A stretch of 64,000 nucleotides of DNA from NCBI GenBank assembly GCA_021324975.1, contig JAJPIA010000139.1, forward strand, positions 1 to 64,000. The letters run 5' to 3'. This DNA comes from Bacillota bacterium (GTDB taxonomy: Bacteria > Sysuimicrobiota > Sysuimicrobiia > Sysuimicrobiales > Segetimicrobiaceae). The notes under the pieces were generated by a model. The model had not been told where the DNA came from, ran no database searches, and saw nothing but the letters and a program-made list of their open reading frames with translations. Positions 14,330 through 23,867 of the stretch are shown piece by piece. Both the position numbers and the translations under genes were made by a program. Each line of letters opens with the position of its first letter. The stretch's first letter is position 1.

Positions 14330-14763
14330 GTGAACGTTGAGGACGTCTTCGGCAATCTCCCGACTCTTGAGACGGAGCGTCTGCTCCTTCGAAAACTGTC
14401 GCTGGACGATGTTCGTAACATGTTCGCCTATGGTTCCGATCCGCAAGTGACCATGTAGAGGCGTATGCGAACGGCCACGTGGCGCCGTGGGGGATGGAAC
14501 ACAAGGCACACGCCAAAATCATCGGCACATGCGGGTTCCTCTACTGGCTGCCCAATCATGCTCGGGCGGAGCTCGCCTATGCGATCGGGCGAGAGTACTG
14601 GAATCAAGGGCTGACAACCGAGGGCGCCCGGGCGGTGGCTGAGTTCGGGTTTCGGACGATGAACTTGAACCGCATCGAAGCCCGGTGCGAAATTCCTAAC
14701 ATCGGATCCGCGCGCGTCATGGAGAAGCTCGGGATGACGTTCGAGGGTACCGAGCCCAAGTGA
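14330..14763 (+). pseudogene. GNAT acetyltransferase (RimJ-like), internally deleted
   Basis: GTG 14330, with a GGAGG site, starts VEDVFGNLPTLETERLLLRK, the classic opening of RimJ/RimL-type acetyltransferases, and stops at TAG 14456-14458 after YGSDPQVTM. The C-terminal half resumes in another frame from about 14459: EAYANGHVAPWGM, KIIGTCGFLYW and ELAYAIGREYWNQGLTTEG, the acetyl-CoA loop. Roughly 25 residues between the halves are missing. This is an internal deletion plus frameshift; the 3' half has no ribosome-binding site of its own. Confidence 0.8.
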
Positions 14764-14942
14764 TGGCAATGCTGCGGCAGGTGGGTGCATCCGCGGAGAA
14801 CCTGGACTACTCGCGACTTATGTGGACACGAACGCCAGAGGTGCGCATTGGTCCATCGTGAGCGGTGAGGACACTCTAATCGAGGTCGGCCTCGATCACG
14901 CGATGCGGGACGCGCGTCTGAGCTGCGGTCAAGGAGGCGGTC

Positions 14943-15485
14943 ATGCTGGCGGACTCCATGCTAAGGCGATTCAAGGACGACTGCGCGCTCATGGAGCACA
15001 AGTTTGCCGACGGCACGAGCAAAATGATCCCCCACTGGAAACACTCACACCCGCCGGTGCGGAACGTCAACCAGGAAATTCAGGGACAGTTTACCCCTCT
15101 AGAGCGCCTGGCACTGCTCATCACAGTGCGCGTCGGGAGTCCGGGGTTCTTCATCATCGTCGGCGTGTGGACGGCCGTCTGGCTCCTCTGGAATGTGCTT
15201 GCGCCGGCCCGCCTCAGGTACGATCCTGGGCCGGCATTCGTCCTCTGGTTGTTCATCTCAAACATGCTCCAGATCTTGCTGATGCCGCTCATCATGGTTG
15301 GGCAAAATTTGCTGAACCGCCATGCGGAACTGCGTGCGGATGCGGACTACGAGGTCAATCAAAAGGCCGAGCAGGAGGTCGAGGCTATTCTTTTGCATTT
15401 GGAGCACCAGGCCGCCGCCATCGAGCGCCAGGGCGAGCTCATCCTCCAGATTCTCCGGCGAATGGAGGCACCGGAGACGCGCTGA
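14943..15485 (+). CDS. DUF1003 membrane protein
   Basis: The 180-aa protein comprises a soluble N terminus, two membrane helices (about 66-95, VGSPGFFIIVGVWTAVWLLW, and 105-125, FVLWLFISNMLQILLMPLIM) and a charged C-terminal coiled coil. The 'SQ--LP-I--GQNLLNRHAE' equivalent (LIMVGQNLLNRHAELRADAD) is the DUF1003 signature. AAGGAGG precedes the ATG. The family function is unknown. Confidence 0.88.
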   Translation: MLADSMLRRFKDDCALMEHKFADGTSKMIPHWKHSHPPVRNVNQEIQGQFTPLERLALLITVRVGSPGFFIIVGVWTAVWLLWNVLAPARLRYDPGPAFVLWLFISNMLQILLMPLIMVGQNLLNRHAELRADADYEVNQKAEQEVEAILLHLEHQAAAIERQGELILQILRRMEAPETR

Positions 15486-15601
15486 TCCCGAGGGCCGACC
15501 ACTGACCGTCGGGTCGTCCTTCGAGTAGGCCGGCGCGTCGAAACGGGCGCCACGATGAGTCTCATCGGACCATCAGCGCCCATGACGTTCCGTCGGTCGG
15601 G

Positions 15602-15868
15602 GTGAGTGAGATGGCATCGATCCGATACATGGTCCACGACGTGAACGAGGCGGTCAGCTTCTACACCCGCCATTTGGGCTTCGAGGTCATTCAGCAGTTC
15701 GGGCCCAACATGGCCATCCTGTCCCGCGGTTCATGGGACATTGTTCGGCCCGCGTTGTGCGGCGTTAAAACGCGCATCGGCGGGAAACGAACGATGCCAC
15801 TCAAACGCCGCGTGGAGCTGCCCCTGTGCCATAGGCCTTCACGAAATGAGCCGCTTCGCGTGGCGTGA
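15602..15868 (+). pseudogene. VOC protein N-terminal fragment
   Basis: GTG 15602 opens SEMASIRYMVHDVNEAVSFY, then TRHLGFEVIQQFGPNMAILS, a clear first VOC module. After residue 45 the sequence turns into unrelated, arginine-rich text and stops at 88 codons. About two thirds of the domain is missing. It is the third damaged or partial VOC-type sequence feature in the first 16 kb if the intact copy at 5000 is included. Confidence 0.65.
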
Positions 15869-15977
15869 AGTTCCCGAGCTGAAAGAAGTAGCCGAAGACT
15901 CATCGGCTCGTTGAGCCTTTGCCACGGATGCCGCAACCGGCCCGCGGGACCGGTCGGCTGGTGTCCCCGTCTGCCGC

Positions 15978-16751
15978 CTACCGGTGACCTCCTTGGGCCG
16001 CGGCCCGATACTCGCGCACGACGAGTTCGGTGAGCTCTTCGACCGAGGTCTCGCGCGCCGGTTTGTCGAGGGCAACCGTGCCATGCTCGAGCAGGTTGAC
16101 CCGATCGCAGACCTCCAGAACCTGGGCGTAGTTATGCGCGATCACGATCATGGACACGTCACCCTTAGCCTTGAGGTTGCGGATCAGGCCGAGGATGAGC
16201 GCGCCCTCCTTGGCCCCCATCGCGGCGAGCGGCTCGTCGAGCAGGAGCACCTTTGCCTGAGAGTATACCGAGCGCGCGATCGCGATGGACTGCCGCTGAC
16301 CGCCGGATAGTTTGGCGACCTCCGTGTTCACCGACGGGATCCGGACGCCCATCTCCCGCAAGCACGCCTCGGCGCGGAGCTTCATCTCGCGGTGATTGAG
16401 GAGCGGCAGCGGCCGGCCGGTCAGTTCGCGGTTCAGGAACATGTTCTGATAAACCGTGAGTTCGGGGATGAGGGCTAAGTCTTGATACACTGTCTCGATC
16501 CCGAGGGAGCGGGCGTGCGTCACCGACCGCAGCCGCACCTCCCGGCCGTCCAGGTAGATCCGTCCCTCGGTCGGCTGGAGAAATCCGCACAAGATCTTCA
16601 CGAGTGTGGACTTACCCGCGCCGTTGTCGCCGATGAGACCGAGGACTTCCCCTTTCGCCAGGTGCATCGTGACGCCGGCCAACGCGGTCACGGCGCCGAA
16701 GCGCTTGACGATGTCCTCCGTGCGAATGGCGTCGGCGGCCGTGGCGGACAT
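15978..16751 (-). CDS. sugar ABC transporter ATP-binding protein
   Basis: The 257-aa ATPase has Walker A GDNGAGKSTL (about residue 37), signature KLSGGQRQSIAIAR, Walker B KVLLLDEPLAAMG and the switch His in IVIAHN. It is a single ATPase domain, like FrcA, rather than the double RbsA type. ATG 16751 overlaps the permease stop by one base (TGATG). It energises import through the adjacent permease and binding protein. Confidence 0.9.
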   Translation of the reverse strand: MSATAADAIRTEDIVKRFGAVTALAGVTMHLAKGEVLGLIGDNGAGKSTLVKILCGFLQPTEGRIYLDGREVRLRSVTHARSLGIETVYQDLALIPELTVYQNMFLNRELTGRPLPLLNHREMKLRAEACLREMGVRIPSVNTEVAKLSGGQRQSIAIARSVYSQAKVLLLDEPLAAMGAKEGALILGLIRNLKAKGDVSMIVIAHNYAQVLEVCDRVNLLEHGTVALDKPARETSVEELTELVVREYRAAAQGGHR

Positions 16752-17758
16752 CAGACTTGGCCTCCGCGACGCAGCGTCGACAGGCGCACGTTGAGGACCA
16801 TCGCCACCAGGATGGCCACACCGAGAATCATGTCGAACGTAAAGGCGCTCACGCCGAGCAGCGTAAACCCGTCCTTGAGCACCGAGACGAGGAGCGTCCC
16901 GAGCATTGCCCCGATGATGGTTCCGGACCCGCCCGCCAGCGCGGTGCCTCCGATCACGGCTCCCACGACTGCGGCGAACATCGCTTCGGTGCCCCCGGCG
17001 AGCGGGTCGGTTGAGCGAATGCGCACCGCCTCCAGGATCCCCGCGAAGCCGCCGAACAAGCTCGTCAGCATGAAGTTCGCCATCTTGACCGCACCGACAC
17101 GAACGCCCGCTTCGCTGGCCCCGACAAGGTTTCCGCCCGTGGCGATCGTGTGCAGTCCGAAGCGCGTATGAGCGAGGACGAGGTGCATGACCCCGAGCAG
17201 CCCGAGCGCCCAGACGATCTCCGCGAAGCCGGCTTGCCCCATCACGGCGGTAAAGAACGCCCCGCCGGGGGTGTGGACGGGGAACCCGTGCGAGATCGTC
17301 AGCGTCACGCCATTGAGCAGAAACAACATGCCCAGCGTGGCGACAAACGACGGCACCCTGAGGAACACGGTGAACAGCCCGTTGAGGAACCCAACCGCGA
17401 TGCTCGCGATCAGCGCGAGAACCACGCTTGCCGGCAGCGGCACCCCGGCCTGGTTGACAAAGTCCATGATGAACGGCGCGAGGGCGAACACTTGGCCCAC
17501 GGAGAGGTCGATCTCGCCGCAAATCAGGAGCATCGTCTCGCCGTAGGCGATGATCGCCGTGGGCGCGGTCAGTTGCGAGATGGTTGCGATGTTGTCCGAC
17601 GTGAAGAACGCGTTGTTGGCCGTCCAGAAGTAGAAGCCGAGCAGCACCACGACGACGGCGACGCTGGATTCGCGGAAGCGCAGGAACGGGGCGAGCACGG
17701 TCCGCCCGATGCCGGACCACCCACGCGGCCGCTCACTGGTGACGATCGACCGGGCCAC
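16751..17758 (-). CDS. sugar ABC transporter permease (RbsC/FrcC-like)
   Basis: The 335-aa protein with 8-10 helices carries the family block ETMLLICGEIDLSVGQVFAL (usual 'GIDLSVGS') and the EAA-like AVVGAVIGGTALAGGSGTI. It lies 27 bases downstream of the binding-protein gene and is directly coupled to the ATPase. It forms the membrane channel, probably as a homodimer. Confidence 0.9.
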   Translation of the reverse strand: MARSIVTSERPRGWSGIGRTVLAPFLRFRESSVAVVVVLLGFYFWTANNAFFTSDNIATISQLTAPTAIIAYGETMLLICGEIDLSVGQVFALAPFIMDFVNQAGVPLPASVVLALIASIAVGFLNGLFTVFLRVPSFVATLGMLFLLNGVTLTISHGFPVHTPGGAFFTAVMGQAGFAEIVWALGLLGVMHLVLAHTRFGLHTIATGGNLVGASEAGVRVGAVKMANFMLTSLFGGFAGILEAVRIRSTDPLAGGTEAMFAAVVGAVIGGTALAGGSGTIIGAMLGTLLVSVLKDGFTLLGVSAFTFDMILGVAILVAMVLNVRLSTLRRGGQV

Positions 17759-17785
17759 AGCTCGGACCGTGCTCGCGTGGAACGA

Positions 17786-18865
17786 CTACTTCGGAATCTG
17801 CACGAGCTTCTCCGTGGACGAACTCCCCTCAAACCGCGTCTGCGTGCGCAGGTAGGGATCGACGCTGGCCTTCGTGATGAACTTCAACCCCGTGTCGCAG
17901 TCGGCCGGTCCGGTCAGCCCGCCGGACAATTTGTACGTGAACAACTCCACGACCGGATAGAAGCCCTGCAGGTAGGGTTGTTGGTCGATTGTGAAGTCCA
18001 AGTGCCCGCCTTTGATCAACTGCAGGGTCGTGGGGAGAAGGTCGTACCCCCCGGCATGTACTCCCTGCGCGGCGAGCCCGTACTTTTGCATGACCTGGCC
18101 GACACCCTGCGTGCTGCCGGCGTCGACGGCGAACATTCCCTTCACCGTCTTGTGTCCCTGATAGTAGGCGTCGATGCGGGACAGCTCTTCGTTGACGGTC
18201 GGGCCGGTAGCGATTTCTTCGTACGTAATGGAGGCGCCGGACTTCTTGATCGCATCCGCGGCACCGTCAATCCTCGGCTGGATGTTCAGGGACCCCGGCG
18301 TGGCGATAAACAGCACCACGTGGCCGCTCTTTACGAGCTGGACGATGCGCTGCCCCATCATCACGCCCGAGACGTACAAATCCTGGCCGAGGTAGGCGAG
18401 GCGCTCATTATGGCTGCTGGCCGGCGCATCGGCGTTGTAGGAGACTACCGGGATGCCCGCGGCGAGCGCCCGCTGTACCGGATCGTTGAATGCGGTGGGG
18501 TCGATGATCGACACTGCGATCCCGTCCGCCTTGGCGCTGATGGCTTCATTCATGGCGTTGACCATCTGCCCAACTTGACTCGTCTCGGACCCGGCCCATT
18601 GGTACGTGCAGCCCAGCACGCCGCATGCGTCCTGGATCCCGTATTGGGTGGGAACGAAGAAGGGATTTGTGGTCACGTGATTCACGAATACGAACCGCCA
18701 TCGCGGGTGCGACGGAAGATTCCCGCTCGCGCCGGCGGCATACGCGGGCGCGCTCTGCAGGAGTCCCCGCAAGGCAAACGCGGCTGACGCCGCGCCCGTC
18801 CCCGCCAACAACTGGCGCCTCCCAAGCCTTAGCCGTCCTTGCTCTGCCGACAGCGACTCGTTCAT
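17786..18865 (-). CDS. periplasmic-type sugar-binding protein (type I fold)
   Basis: The 359-aa protein has a twin-arginine leader (LGRRQLLAGTGAASAAFALRG) ending near APAYAAG. The type I periplasmic binding fold follows: VNHVTTNPFFVPTQYGIQDA, ISAKADGIAVSIIDPTAF, GIPVVSYNADAP and FAVDAGSTQGVGQVMQKYG. It captures the sugar or cyclitol for the permease downstream. The gene order SBP-permease-ATPase is that of a complete importer. The ligand cannot be deduced. Confidence 0.88.
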   Translation of the reverse strand: MNESLSAEQGRLRLGRRQLLAGTGAASAAFALRGLLQSAPAYAAGASGNLPSHPRWRFVFVNHVTTNPFFVPTQYGIQDACGVLGCTYQWAGSETSQVGQMVNAMNEAISAKADGIAVSIIDPTAFNDPVQRALAAGIPVVSYNADAPASSHNERLAYLGQDLYVSGVMMGQRIVQLVKSGHVVLFIATPGSLNIQPRIDGAADAIKKSGASITYEEIATGPTVNEELSRIDAYYQGHKTVKGMFAVDAGSTQGVGQVMQKYGLAAQGVHAGGYDLLPTTLQLIKGGHLDFTIDQQPYLQGFYPVVELFTYKLSGGLTGPADCDTGLKFITKASVDPYLRTQTRFEGSSSTEKLVQIPK

Positions 18866-19376
18866 GCTCCCTCACCTCCGGGATCCTCGCGCTGCGCGGC
18901 GCGGTATGGCGCACGCGTACTCCGTGACCCTGTCGATGGTGCGTACACTCCGTACCGCGGCCACGTGGGTATTCCTGCTCGTAAGCTCCGCCCGTTCATC
19001 AGGCGCCTCGTCTGGGTTCCGCGTGTGACTTGGGGGCCGGCGTCTGCGGTTTGATCACAGCCTCGATTTGGAGTGTCCGAAATATCGGACACCCTCCGGT
19101 ATCCCATGCATTCGGGACGCGCGGTGGAAACCCTGCGCGACGCTGACAACGGTATGATCTCGCCACACTGCAACGGGCTCCTCGAGAGCGCGCCGAGCCG
19201 GCGCCGCTCGGCTACATCGTTCTGGGCGATCAGGGGAACCGGGTGTCCCACTCTCCTCTTTCAATCGCGTATTCGAGTTCGTCGCCCTCCCTAGCGGATG
19301 CGGCCGGACCGCCAATTGGATGCAGGCTCGGGAACGTTACAATCCCACTTTCTGACGGAGAATACCCGCCGCCTCC
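18866..19376. other. leader region of sugar importer, about 510 bases
   Basis: No gene that I can support. It contains a strong palindrome at 19073-19092 (listed separately). It presumably carries the promoter of the binding-protein gene. The opposing side is the 3' end of the FAD-oxidase gene. Confidence 0.35.
19073..19092. promoter_or_regulatory. 20-base palindrome, candidate repressor operator
   Basis: GTGTCCGA-AATA-TCGGACAC has perfect 8-base arms around an AT spacer. It is 208 bases upstream of the sugar-binding-protein start. A dimeric LacI/GntR-type repressor site is the natural reading, but no such regulator is adjacent. Confidence 0.55.
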
Positions 19377-20777
19377 CTAGGGCACGTGCAGCGGAATGCT
19401 CTGCGGAAAGTTGAAGACGTTCTGCGGATCGTACTGGCGCTTGACGCGCACCAAGCGCTCGAGGTTGGGCCCGTAGTACGCCCGGAGCGGATCCGTCAGG
19501 CAGCTGTCGACGTAGTTGACGTACGCGCCCCGCGTATACGGTTGCATGGTGCTGCGCATGCGCTCCACCCAGGCAATCGTCGGATCGGCGTCCTGCGGAC
19601 GCATCCAGTATCCGTCATACTGGATGATAAAGAGTGCGTCGCGGAGGTAGACGGCCGTGGCGTCGGGCGGGACGCGGCTCGGCGCGCCGCCGCCGGGGAG
19701 CAGCTGGATCATGGATACTTGCACCGGCGTCGCCCCGAGCGGCGGAGGGTTCTCGAGAAAGCTGCGCAACAGGGCTATTGCGTCGCCGGGAAGCGGCGCC
19801 ATGACCGCGGCCGACGTGCTTTTGTAAATCTGTTGGTCGCTGTGCACATGCACCGCCCATTGAGGCGCCGCGGGGTCGACGGTGTGGCCACCTTCCCCGA
19901 AAAACATGCGCGCCGCGATGATAAAGGGCAACGGCTGGATGGTCGGCGGAGACGACGGCGTCACGGCCTGCAACAGGGGCGCGAGCTGCCCTGCACCCGC
20001 GTGCACCGAGGATGGGTCGTCCGGCGTGTACATGCCGTACAGCTTGATGGTCTTATTCACAGTGAGCTGAAGCGCGGCAGACAAACCGTCGGTCACGGCG
20101 GGCGCCCAGGCCTGCCACTGCGCCACGACCTGATCGAACTGCTTCCAGTCCCATTGGATGATGAAACCCAGGACCGCGGAGACGGGGTGCACCCGAAGCG
20201 TGAACTGTGTGGCGATGCCGAAATTGCCGCCCCCGCCTCCCCGGCAGGCCCAGAACAGATCGGGATGAGACGCGGCGTCCGCGCGCACCACTTCGCCCGA
20301 CGCCGTGACGAGGTCGACCGCCAGGACATTGTCGCACGTCAGTCCAAACTTGCGCGACGTCAGTCCGAACCCGCCGCCGAGCGCGAGGCCGGCGAGACCT
20401 ACGGTCGGTCCCGTGGCCAGGGGAGTCGTGACTCCTACGTCGCCGAGCTGCTCCGCACATTGCAGCATATAGCTGCCGGCGCCGATTTCGGCGACGCCGG
20501 CGTCTCGGTTCACGCGGACGTGATCGAGCTCGCTCACGTCGATGATGAGGCCGCTATCCACAAGAGAGTATCCTTCGTAACTGTGCCGGCCGCTCCGTGC
20601 CCGGAACGGCACGTTGTTCTCGCGGGCCCACCGCAGCGCGTTCACGACATCGCCGTCGTCCTGGCAGTAGACGATAGCGCGAGGCTGAACGTCGAAGCGC
20701 TGGTTGAAATTCTTGCGCGCATCGTCCCACCCTGGATCGTCCTTGTACAGCACTCGGCCGGTAAGTTTGGGCACCAT
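19377..20777 (-). CDS. FAD-linked oxidase (berberine-bridge-enzyme-like)
   Basis: The 466-aa protein: PCMH-type FAD domain with H65 in RARSGRHSYEGYS (predicted 8-alpha-histidyl FAD), GLAGLALGGGFGLTSRKFGL, and the C-terminal BBE segment with YYGPNLERLVRVKRQYDPQN. The second covalent cysteine of BBE proteins appears replaced by Gly (LATGPTVGLAG), so FAD is probably held by one bond. GGGAGG precedes ATG 20777. Family members oxidise sugars, alcohols or aromatic side chains with O2. It is the last gene of an MFS-PHP-oxidase run. Confidence 0.9.
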   Translation of the reverse strand: MVPKLTGRVLYKDDPGWDDARKNFNQRFDVQPRAIVYCQDDGDVVNALRWARENNVPFRARSGRHSYEGYSLVDSGLIIDVSELDHVRVNRDAGVAEIGAGSYMLQCAEQLGDVGVTTPLATGPTVGLAGLALGGGFGLTSRKFGLTCDNVLAVDLVTASGEVVRADAASHPDLFWACRGGGGGNFGIATQFTLRVHPVSAVLGFIIQWDWKQFDQVVAQWQAWAPAVTDGLSAALQLTVNKTIKLYGMYTPDDPSSVHAGAGQLAPLLQAVTPSSPPTIQPLPFIIAARMFFGEGGHTVDPAAPQWAVHVHSDQQIYKSTSAAVMAPLPGDAIALLRSFLENPPPLGATPVQVSMIQLLPGGGAPSRVPPDATAVYLRDALFIIQYDGYWMRPQDADPTIAWVERMRSTMQPYTRGAYVNYVDSCLTDPLRAYYGPNLERLVRVKRQYDPQNVFNFPQSIPLHVP

Positions 20778-20788
20778 TGTCGTCCTCC

Positions 20789-22015
20789 CTAGACGGCAAA
20801 TATCACGGGCGAGCTCAGGAACTTGGACGGCACATAGACTTGGTAGGCGTGGACGCCCGGCGGCGGCGCCGGATCGACGTATCGAAACTCGATGCCCGGG
20901 GACGGAATGGCGTAAGGTTCCCAGAACACAACCTCGCCGTCCCGCAGCACGATCAAACTGCGAGGGCGCGGGTCGGAGTAGGACACAGGCAGGCTCAGGC
21001 GCAGGCGCACCGGCCCTGCATGACGATGCATGAAACTCGGCGCCGGTTCGAAGGCCGCGAATTCGGCCGCCCCTCGAGTGACGCACGTCCGGCCGTCCCG
21101 AAGGGCGTCCAGGATCGTCTGCTCGTTGCACGGCTCCCCGCCCAGGTACACGTACGTCGCGTGCGAGAGCTGCTCGTCGGCAAACCATGGAAACGGCGCA
21201 ATGTCGGCGTCTCCCTTGAGACGAATGAACAACGCAGCGCCGCGCCTAAACAGCTCTCGGTACGCCGTGCGGAGCAGGGGGGTTCGGTCGAGAAATCTGG
21301 CCAGAGGCGGCCAGGTCGTCTGGGGCCCGACATGGAAGTCGCAGCTCGAGTAGATCCCCTTCATTCCCGCGGGATCGATTCCGGTCTCGCTCAACACCAG
21401 CAAGATGTCTTCCATCTCGTGGATCAGTTCCACGGCGCCGGAATAGAAGAAGTCCAGATAGCGGCTCGACGCGAGCCGGGGCAGGTCGTAGCGATAGTCC
21501 GCTCCTTCGCCACCTTTGGCGCTGACGACGCTGTGCTGAAACTGATGGCTCGCGGCCGGCGGCATAACATATTGGCGCAGCTTCTCCTGCAATGCAAGGA
21601 TGGTACCTTGGCCGCCCTGAGAATCCGGCCAGGCGGCGAAAGGGTCCGTACCTGGAGTCGTCCAGTCGTACTCTCCGGCCGCGGCCAGCGCGCGGATCGA
21701 AAACGCGAGCGTATGGGCTTCAGAAAAGTCCGTCGTCGCCGGATCGTTCCAATGTATTTCCATCTCGCCACCCGGAATCACGGGCAAGCCGAGGCGGCGG
21801 GTCGCTTGGTCGCAGGCGTCGATGTATTCTGGCAGCGTCCGATGCGTGAACAGCTTCAGATTGCGCAGATGATCAGTGACGATCAGAAAATCGTACCCGT
21901 GGTCCCTGGCAATTTCACCGGCGCGCAAAACCGATGCCCAGCCGTCCGAGAACCGTGTGTGAAAGTGGATGAGGCCGCGGCTCCATCCATTGCGCCTACG
22001 GGCATCATACGGCAC
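20789..22015 (-). CDS. PHP-domain protein
   Basis: The 408-aa protein starts with the PHP motif IHFHTRFSDGWASV and then DFLIVTDHLRNLKLF and PGGEMEIHW. These supply the HxH, DH and E metal ligands of PHP phosphoesterases. The central part (QHSVVSAKGGEGADYRYDL) and an Ig/jelly-roll-like C-terminal region (about 320-408) make it longer than simple PHP enzymes. It ends 12 bases before the FAD oxidase start, so the two are likely co-expressed. The substrate is unknown. Confidence 0.82.
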   Translation of the reverse strand: MPYDARRRNGWSRGLIHFHTRFSDGWASVLRAGEIARDHGYDFLIVTDHLRNLKLFTHRTLPEYIDACDQATRRLGLPVIPGGEMEIHWNDPATTDFSEAHTLAFSIRALAAAGEYDWTTPGTDPFAAWPDSQGGQGTILALQEKLRQYVMPPAASHQFQHSVVSAKGGEGADYRYDLPRLASSRYLDFFYSGAVELIHEMEDILLVLSETGIDPAGMKGIYSSCDFHVGPQTTWPPLARFLDRTPLLRTAYRELFRRGAALFIRLKGDADIAPFPWFADEQLSHATYVYLGGEPCNEQTILDALRDGRTCVTRGAAEFAAFEPAPSFMHRHAGPVRLRLSLPVSYSDPRPRSLIVLRDGEVVFWEPYAIPSPGIEFRYVDPAPPPGVHAYQVYVPSKFLSSPVIFAV

Positions 22016-22124
22016 CCCCTACCCCTCCCCACTTTATCGTACCGCTCCGGGGATCAGAGAGGTCCGTGGATTCAGAGCCGCGTGTGACGTTCTGTGCATC
22101 GTCGACTTCGCGTCGTCTACTCAC

Positions 22125-23426
22125 TTAAATCGACCGGAGATCGAGGGGCACACGGGGCTCTGCCACCCTGGGCCGTCCTTTCATCCGAACAGCCACCACG
22201 ATGCCCGAGACAAAGGTCAGCCCACCCACGGTGGCAATCGCCCCGAAGAGACCGAAGAAATCTGCCACAACGCCGGAGAGAAGCGCGCCTGCGGCATATC
22301 CCAGGTCCCGCCAAAGCCGATAGACACCGACTGCGGAAGCACGCCACGAAGGGTGCGCGGCGTCCCCAATCGCTGCAAGCAGAGTCGGGTAGACGAGTGC
22401 GGTGCCCACACCGAGCAGCACGGCGCCGGCGACCCACAGCGCGAACCGTTGGCCCGGCGGCGCAAGCCGAGGCGCTTCCATAATGACCCAAATCCCGAAC
22501 GCCTGCGTCCACATCCCGGAGGCAATCATCCACTTGCGGCCCCAGCGATCCGAAAGCGCGCCAGTCACGAGCTGTCCTACCCCCCATACCGCCGGGTAGA
22601 TCGCGGCCAGCACCCCGATGCGTGCAACACCCAGCCCGAATGCGGCAAAGAATAGCGGGAGCAGGCCCCACGCCATCCCGTCGTTGAGGTTGTTGACGAG
22701 CCCAGCCTGGCTGCAGGCAAATAGGTTTTGATCGCGCCAGCTCGTGCGGACGAACACGTCGCGAAACGACATTGCGACGGTCGACGGGCCGCCGTGATGC
22801 TGCCGCGCTTCGTGCCTCGCGTGTTCCGTGGTGTCGCGCGCGAACGCCGCCGACAGAATCAACCCGAGCGCCGCGAACGCGACCCCGAGGTAGAAGGGGA
22901 CCGGTCGCAGCCCATAGGCGCTCGCCAGGTATCCCGAGGCCAATGCTGCCAGGGCCACGGCGCCGTACCCCGCCGATTCATTGAGACCCATCGCGAGGCC
23001 CCGGCGGCCCGGGCCGGCTAAGTCGATCTTCATGACGACGGTCATCGACCAGCACAGCCCCTGGTTGATGCCGAGCAGCACGTTGGCCGCGGTGACCCAC
23101 CCCCACGACGGCGCCCACATGATCATGAACGGGACCGGAAGGCCAATGAGCCAGCCCGCGACCAGCAGCTGTTTTCGACCGGCGATCTCCGCATATCGGC
23201 CGGCGAGGAGGTTCGTCAACGCTTTGACGACCCCGAAACTGACCAGAAATGAGAGGATGACGCTTTTGGATGCGAGGCCAAAGTCGTGTTGGGCGATGAG
23301 CGGCAGCACCGCACGCTCGAGGCCGACCATGCCCCCGACGAAGGCGTTGATCAGCACGAGGAGACTGAACTGCGTCAGGTTGGCACGCAGGCCTACCGCT
23401 ACGGGCGGCTCCTTTCGAGACAGCAA
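22125..23426 (-). CDS. MFS transporter
   Basis: The 433-aa protein has 12 predicted helices. NLLAGRYAEIAGRKQLLVAG is the loop 2-3 MFS signature, and GQLVTGALSDRWGRKWMIAS is its repeat in the second half. The start is uncertain: a TTG at 23426 gives a short N terminus before helix 1, with a weak ribosome-binding site. It is the first gene of a minus-strand run with a PHP protein and an FAD oxidase, and could export or import their substrate. Confidence 0.85.
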   Translation of the reverse strand: MLSRKEPPVAVGLRANLTQFSLLVLINAFVGGMVGLERAVLPLIAQHDFGLASKSVILSFLVSFGVVKALTNLLAGRYAEIAGRKQLLVAGWLIGLPVPFMIMWAPSWGWVTAANVLLGINQGLCWSMTVVMKIDLAGPGRRGLAMGLNESAGYGAVALAALASGYLASAYGLRPVPFYLGVAFAALGLILSAAFARDTTEHARHEARQHHGGPSTVAMSFRDVFVRTSWRDQNLFACSQAGLVNNLNDGMAWGLLPLFFAAFGLGVARIGVLAAIYPAVWGVGQLVTGALSDRWGRKWMIASGMWTQAFGIWVIMEAPRLAPPGQRFALWVAGAVLLGVGTALVYPTLLAAIGDAAHPSWRASAVGVYRLWRDLGYAAGALLSGVVADFFGLFGAIATVGGLTFVSGIVVAVRMKGRPRVAEPRVPLDLRSI

Positions 23427-23867
23427 GGGCTTATCTTTCCTACGCTGGCCGCCGCGATTTCGTGACGAATAGCCTCATCGTGATTCTACCATATACTAAT
23501 CAGCGGGTCGGGGGAGCACCGACGCGGCAGGAGGCCGCCGATCCGGGTACAACGTCCTAAATTGCCACGGCCGCGGGCTCGCCGATGCTCGGAATCAAGA
23601 GCTGGCGAAGCTTCATTCGAACGGCGCATTGGTTACGAACCTTGCGCAGATGGCCTGGGGCGGGATGACGACGCCGGCTTCCAAAGTCCCAAGCCAGTGT
23701 GCACCGGTGGATAGCGAGATCGTGACAGCGCGGACACATCCTGGTCGGAATCGTGCCGCACGCATCGTGATGCGACCGCGCGTTCTCGTCCTCTGCGCTT
23801 CGATCGCAATGCTGCTGAGCGTGGCCGGTGCGGCGGCCGCACCGTCATCGCAAACATGGGCTAGTGT
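23427..23867. other. intergenic region with possible signal-peptide stub
   Basis: About 440 bases. A plus-strand frame from ATG 23770 encodes MRPRVLVLCASIAMLLSVAG and then AAAAPSSQ, which looks like an export signal. It runs at once into the RraA remnant in an unrelated frame, so I treat it as a stub rather than a gene. Confidence 0.35.

Noticed and set aside
15978-17720. Apparent 580-residue fusion of permease-region text to the ABC ATPase
   Set aside because: The first 320 residues are an out-of-frame reading of the permease gene. The ATPase has its own ATG at 16751 overlapping the permease stop.
17150-18787. Long plus-strand open frame (545 codons) opposite the sugar importer
   Set aside because: It is antisense to two clear transporter genes, has histidine/arginine/aspartate-rich composition and no recognisable motif. 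A GC-rich shadow frame.
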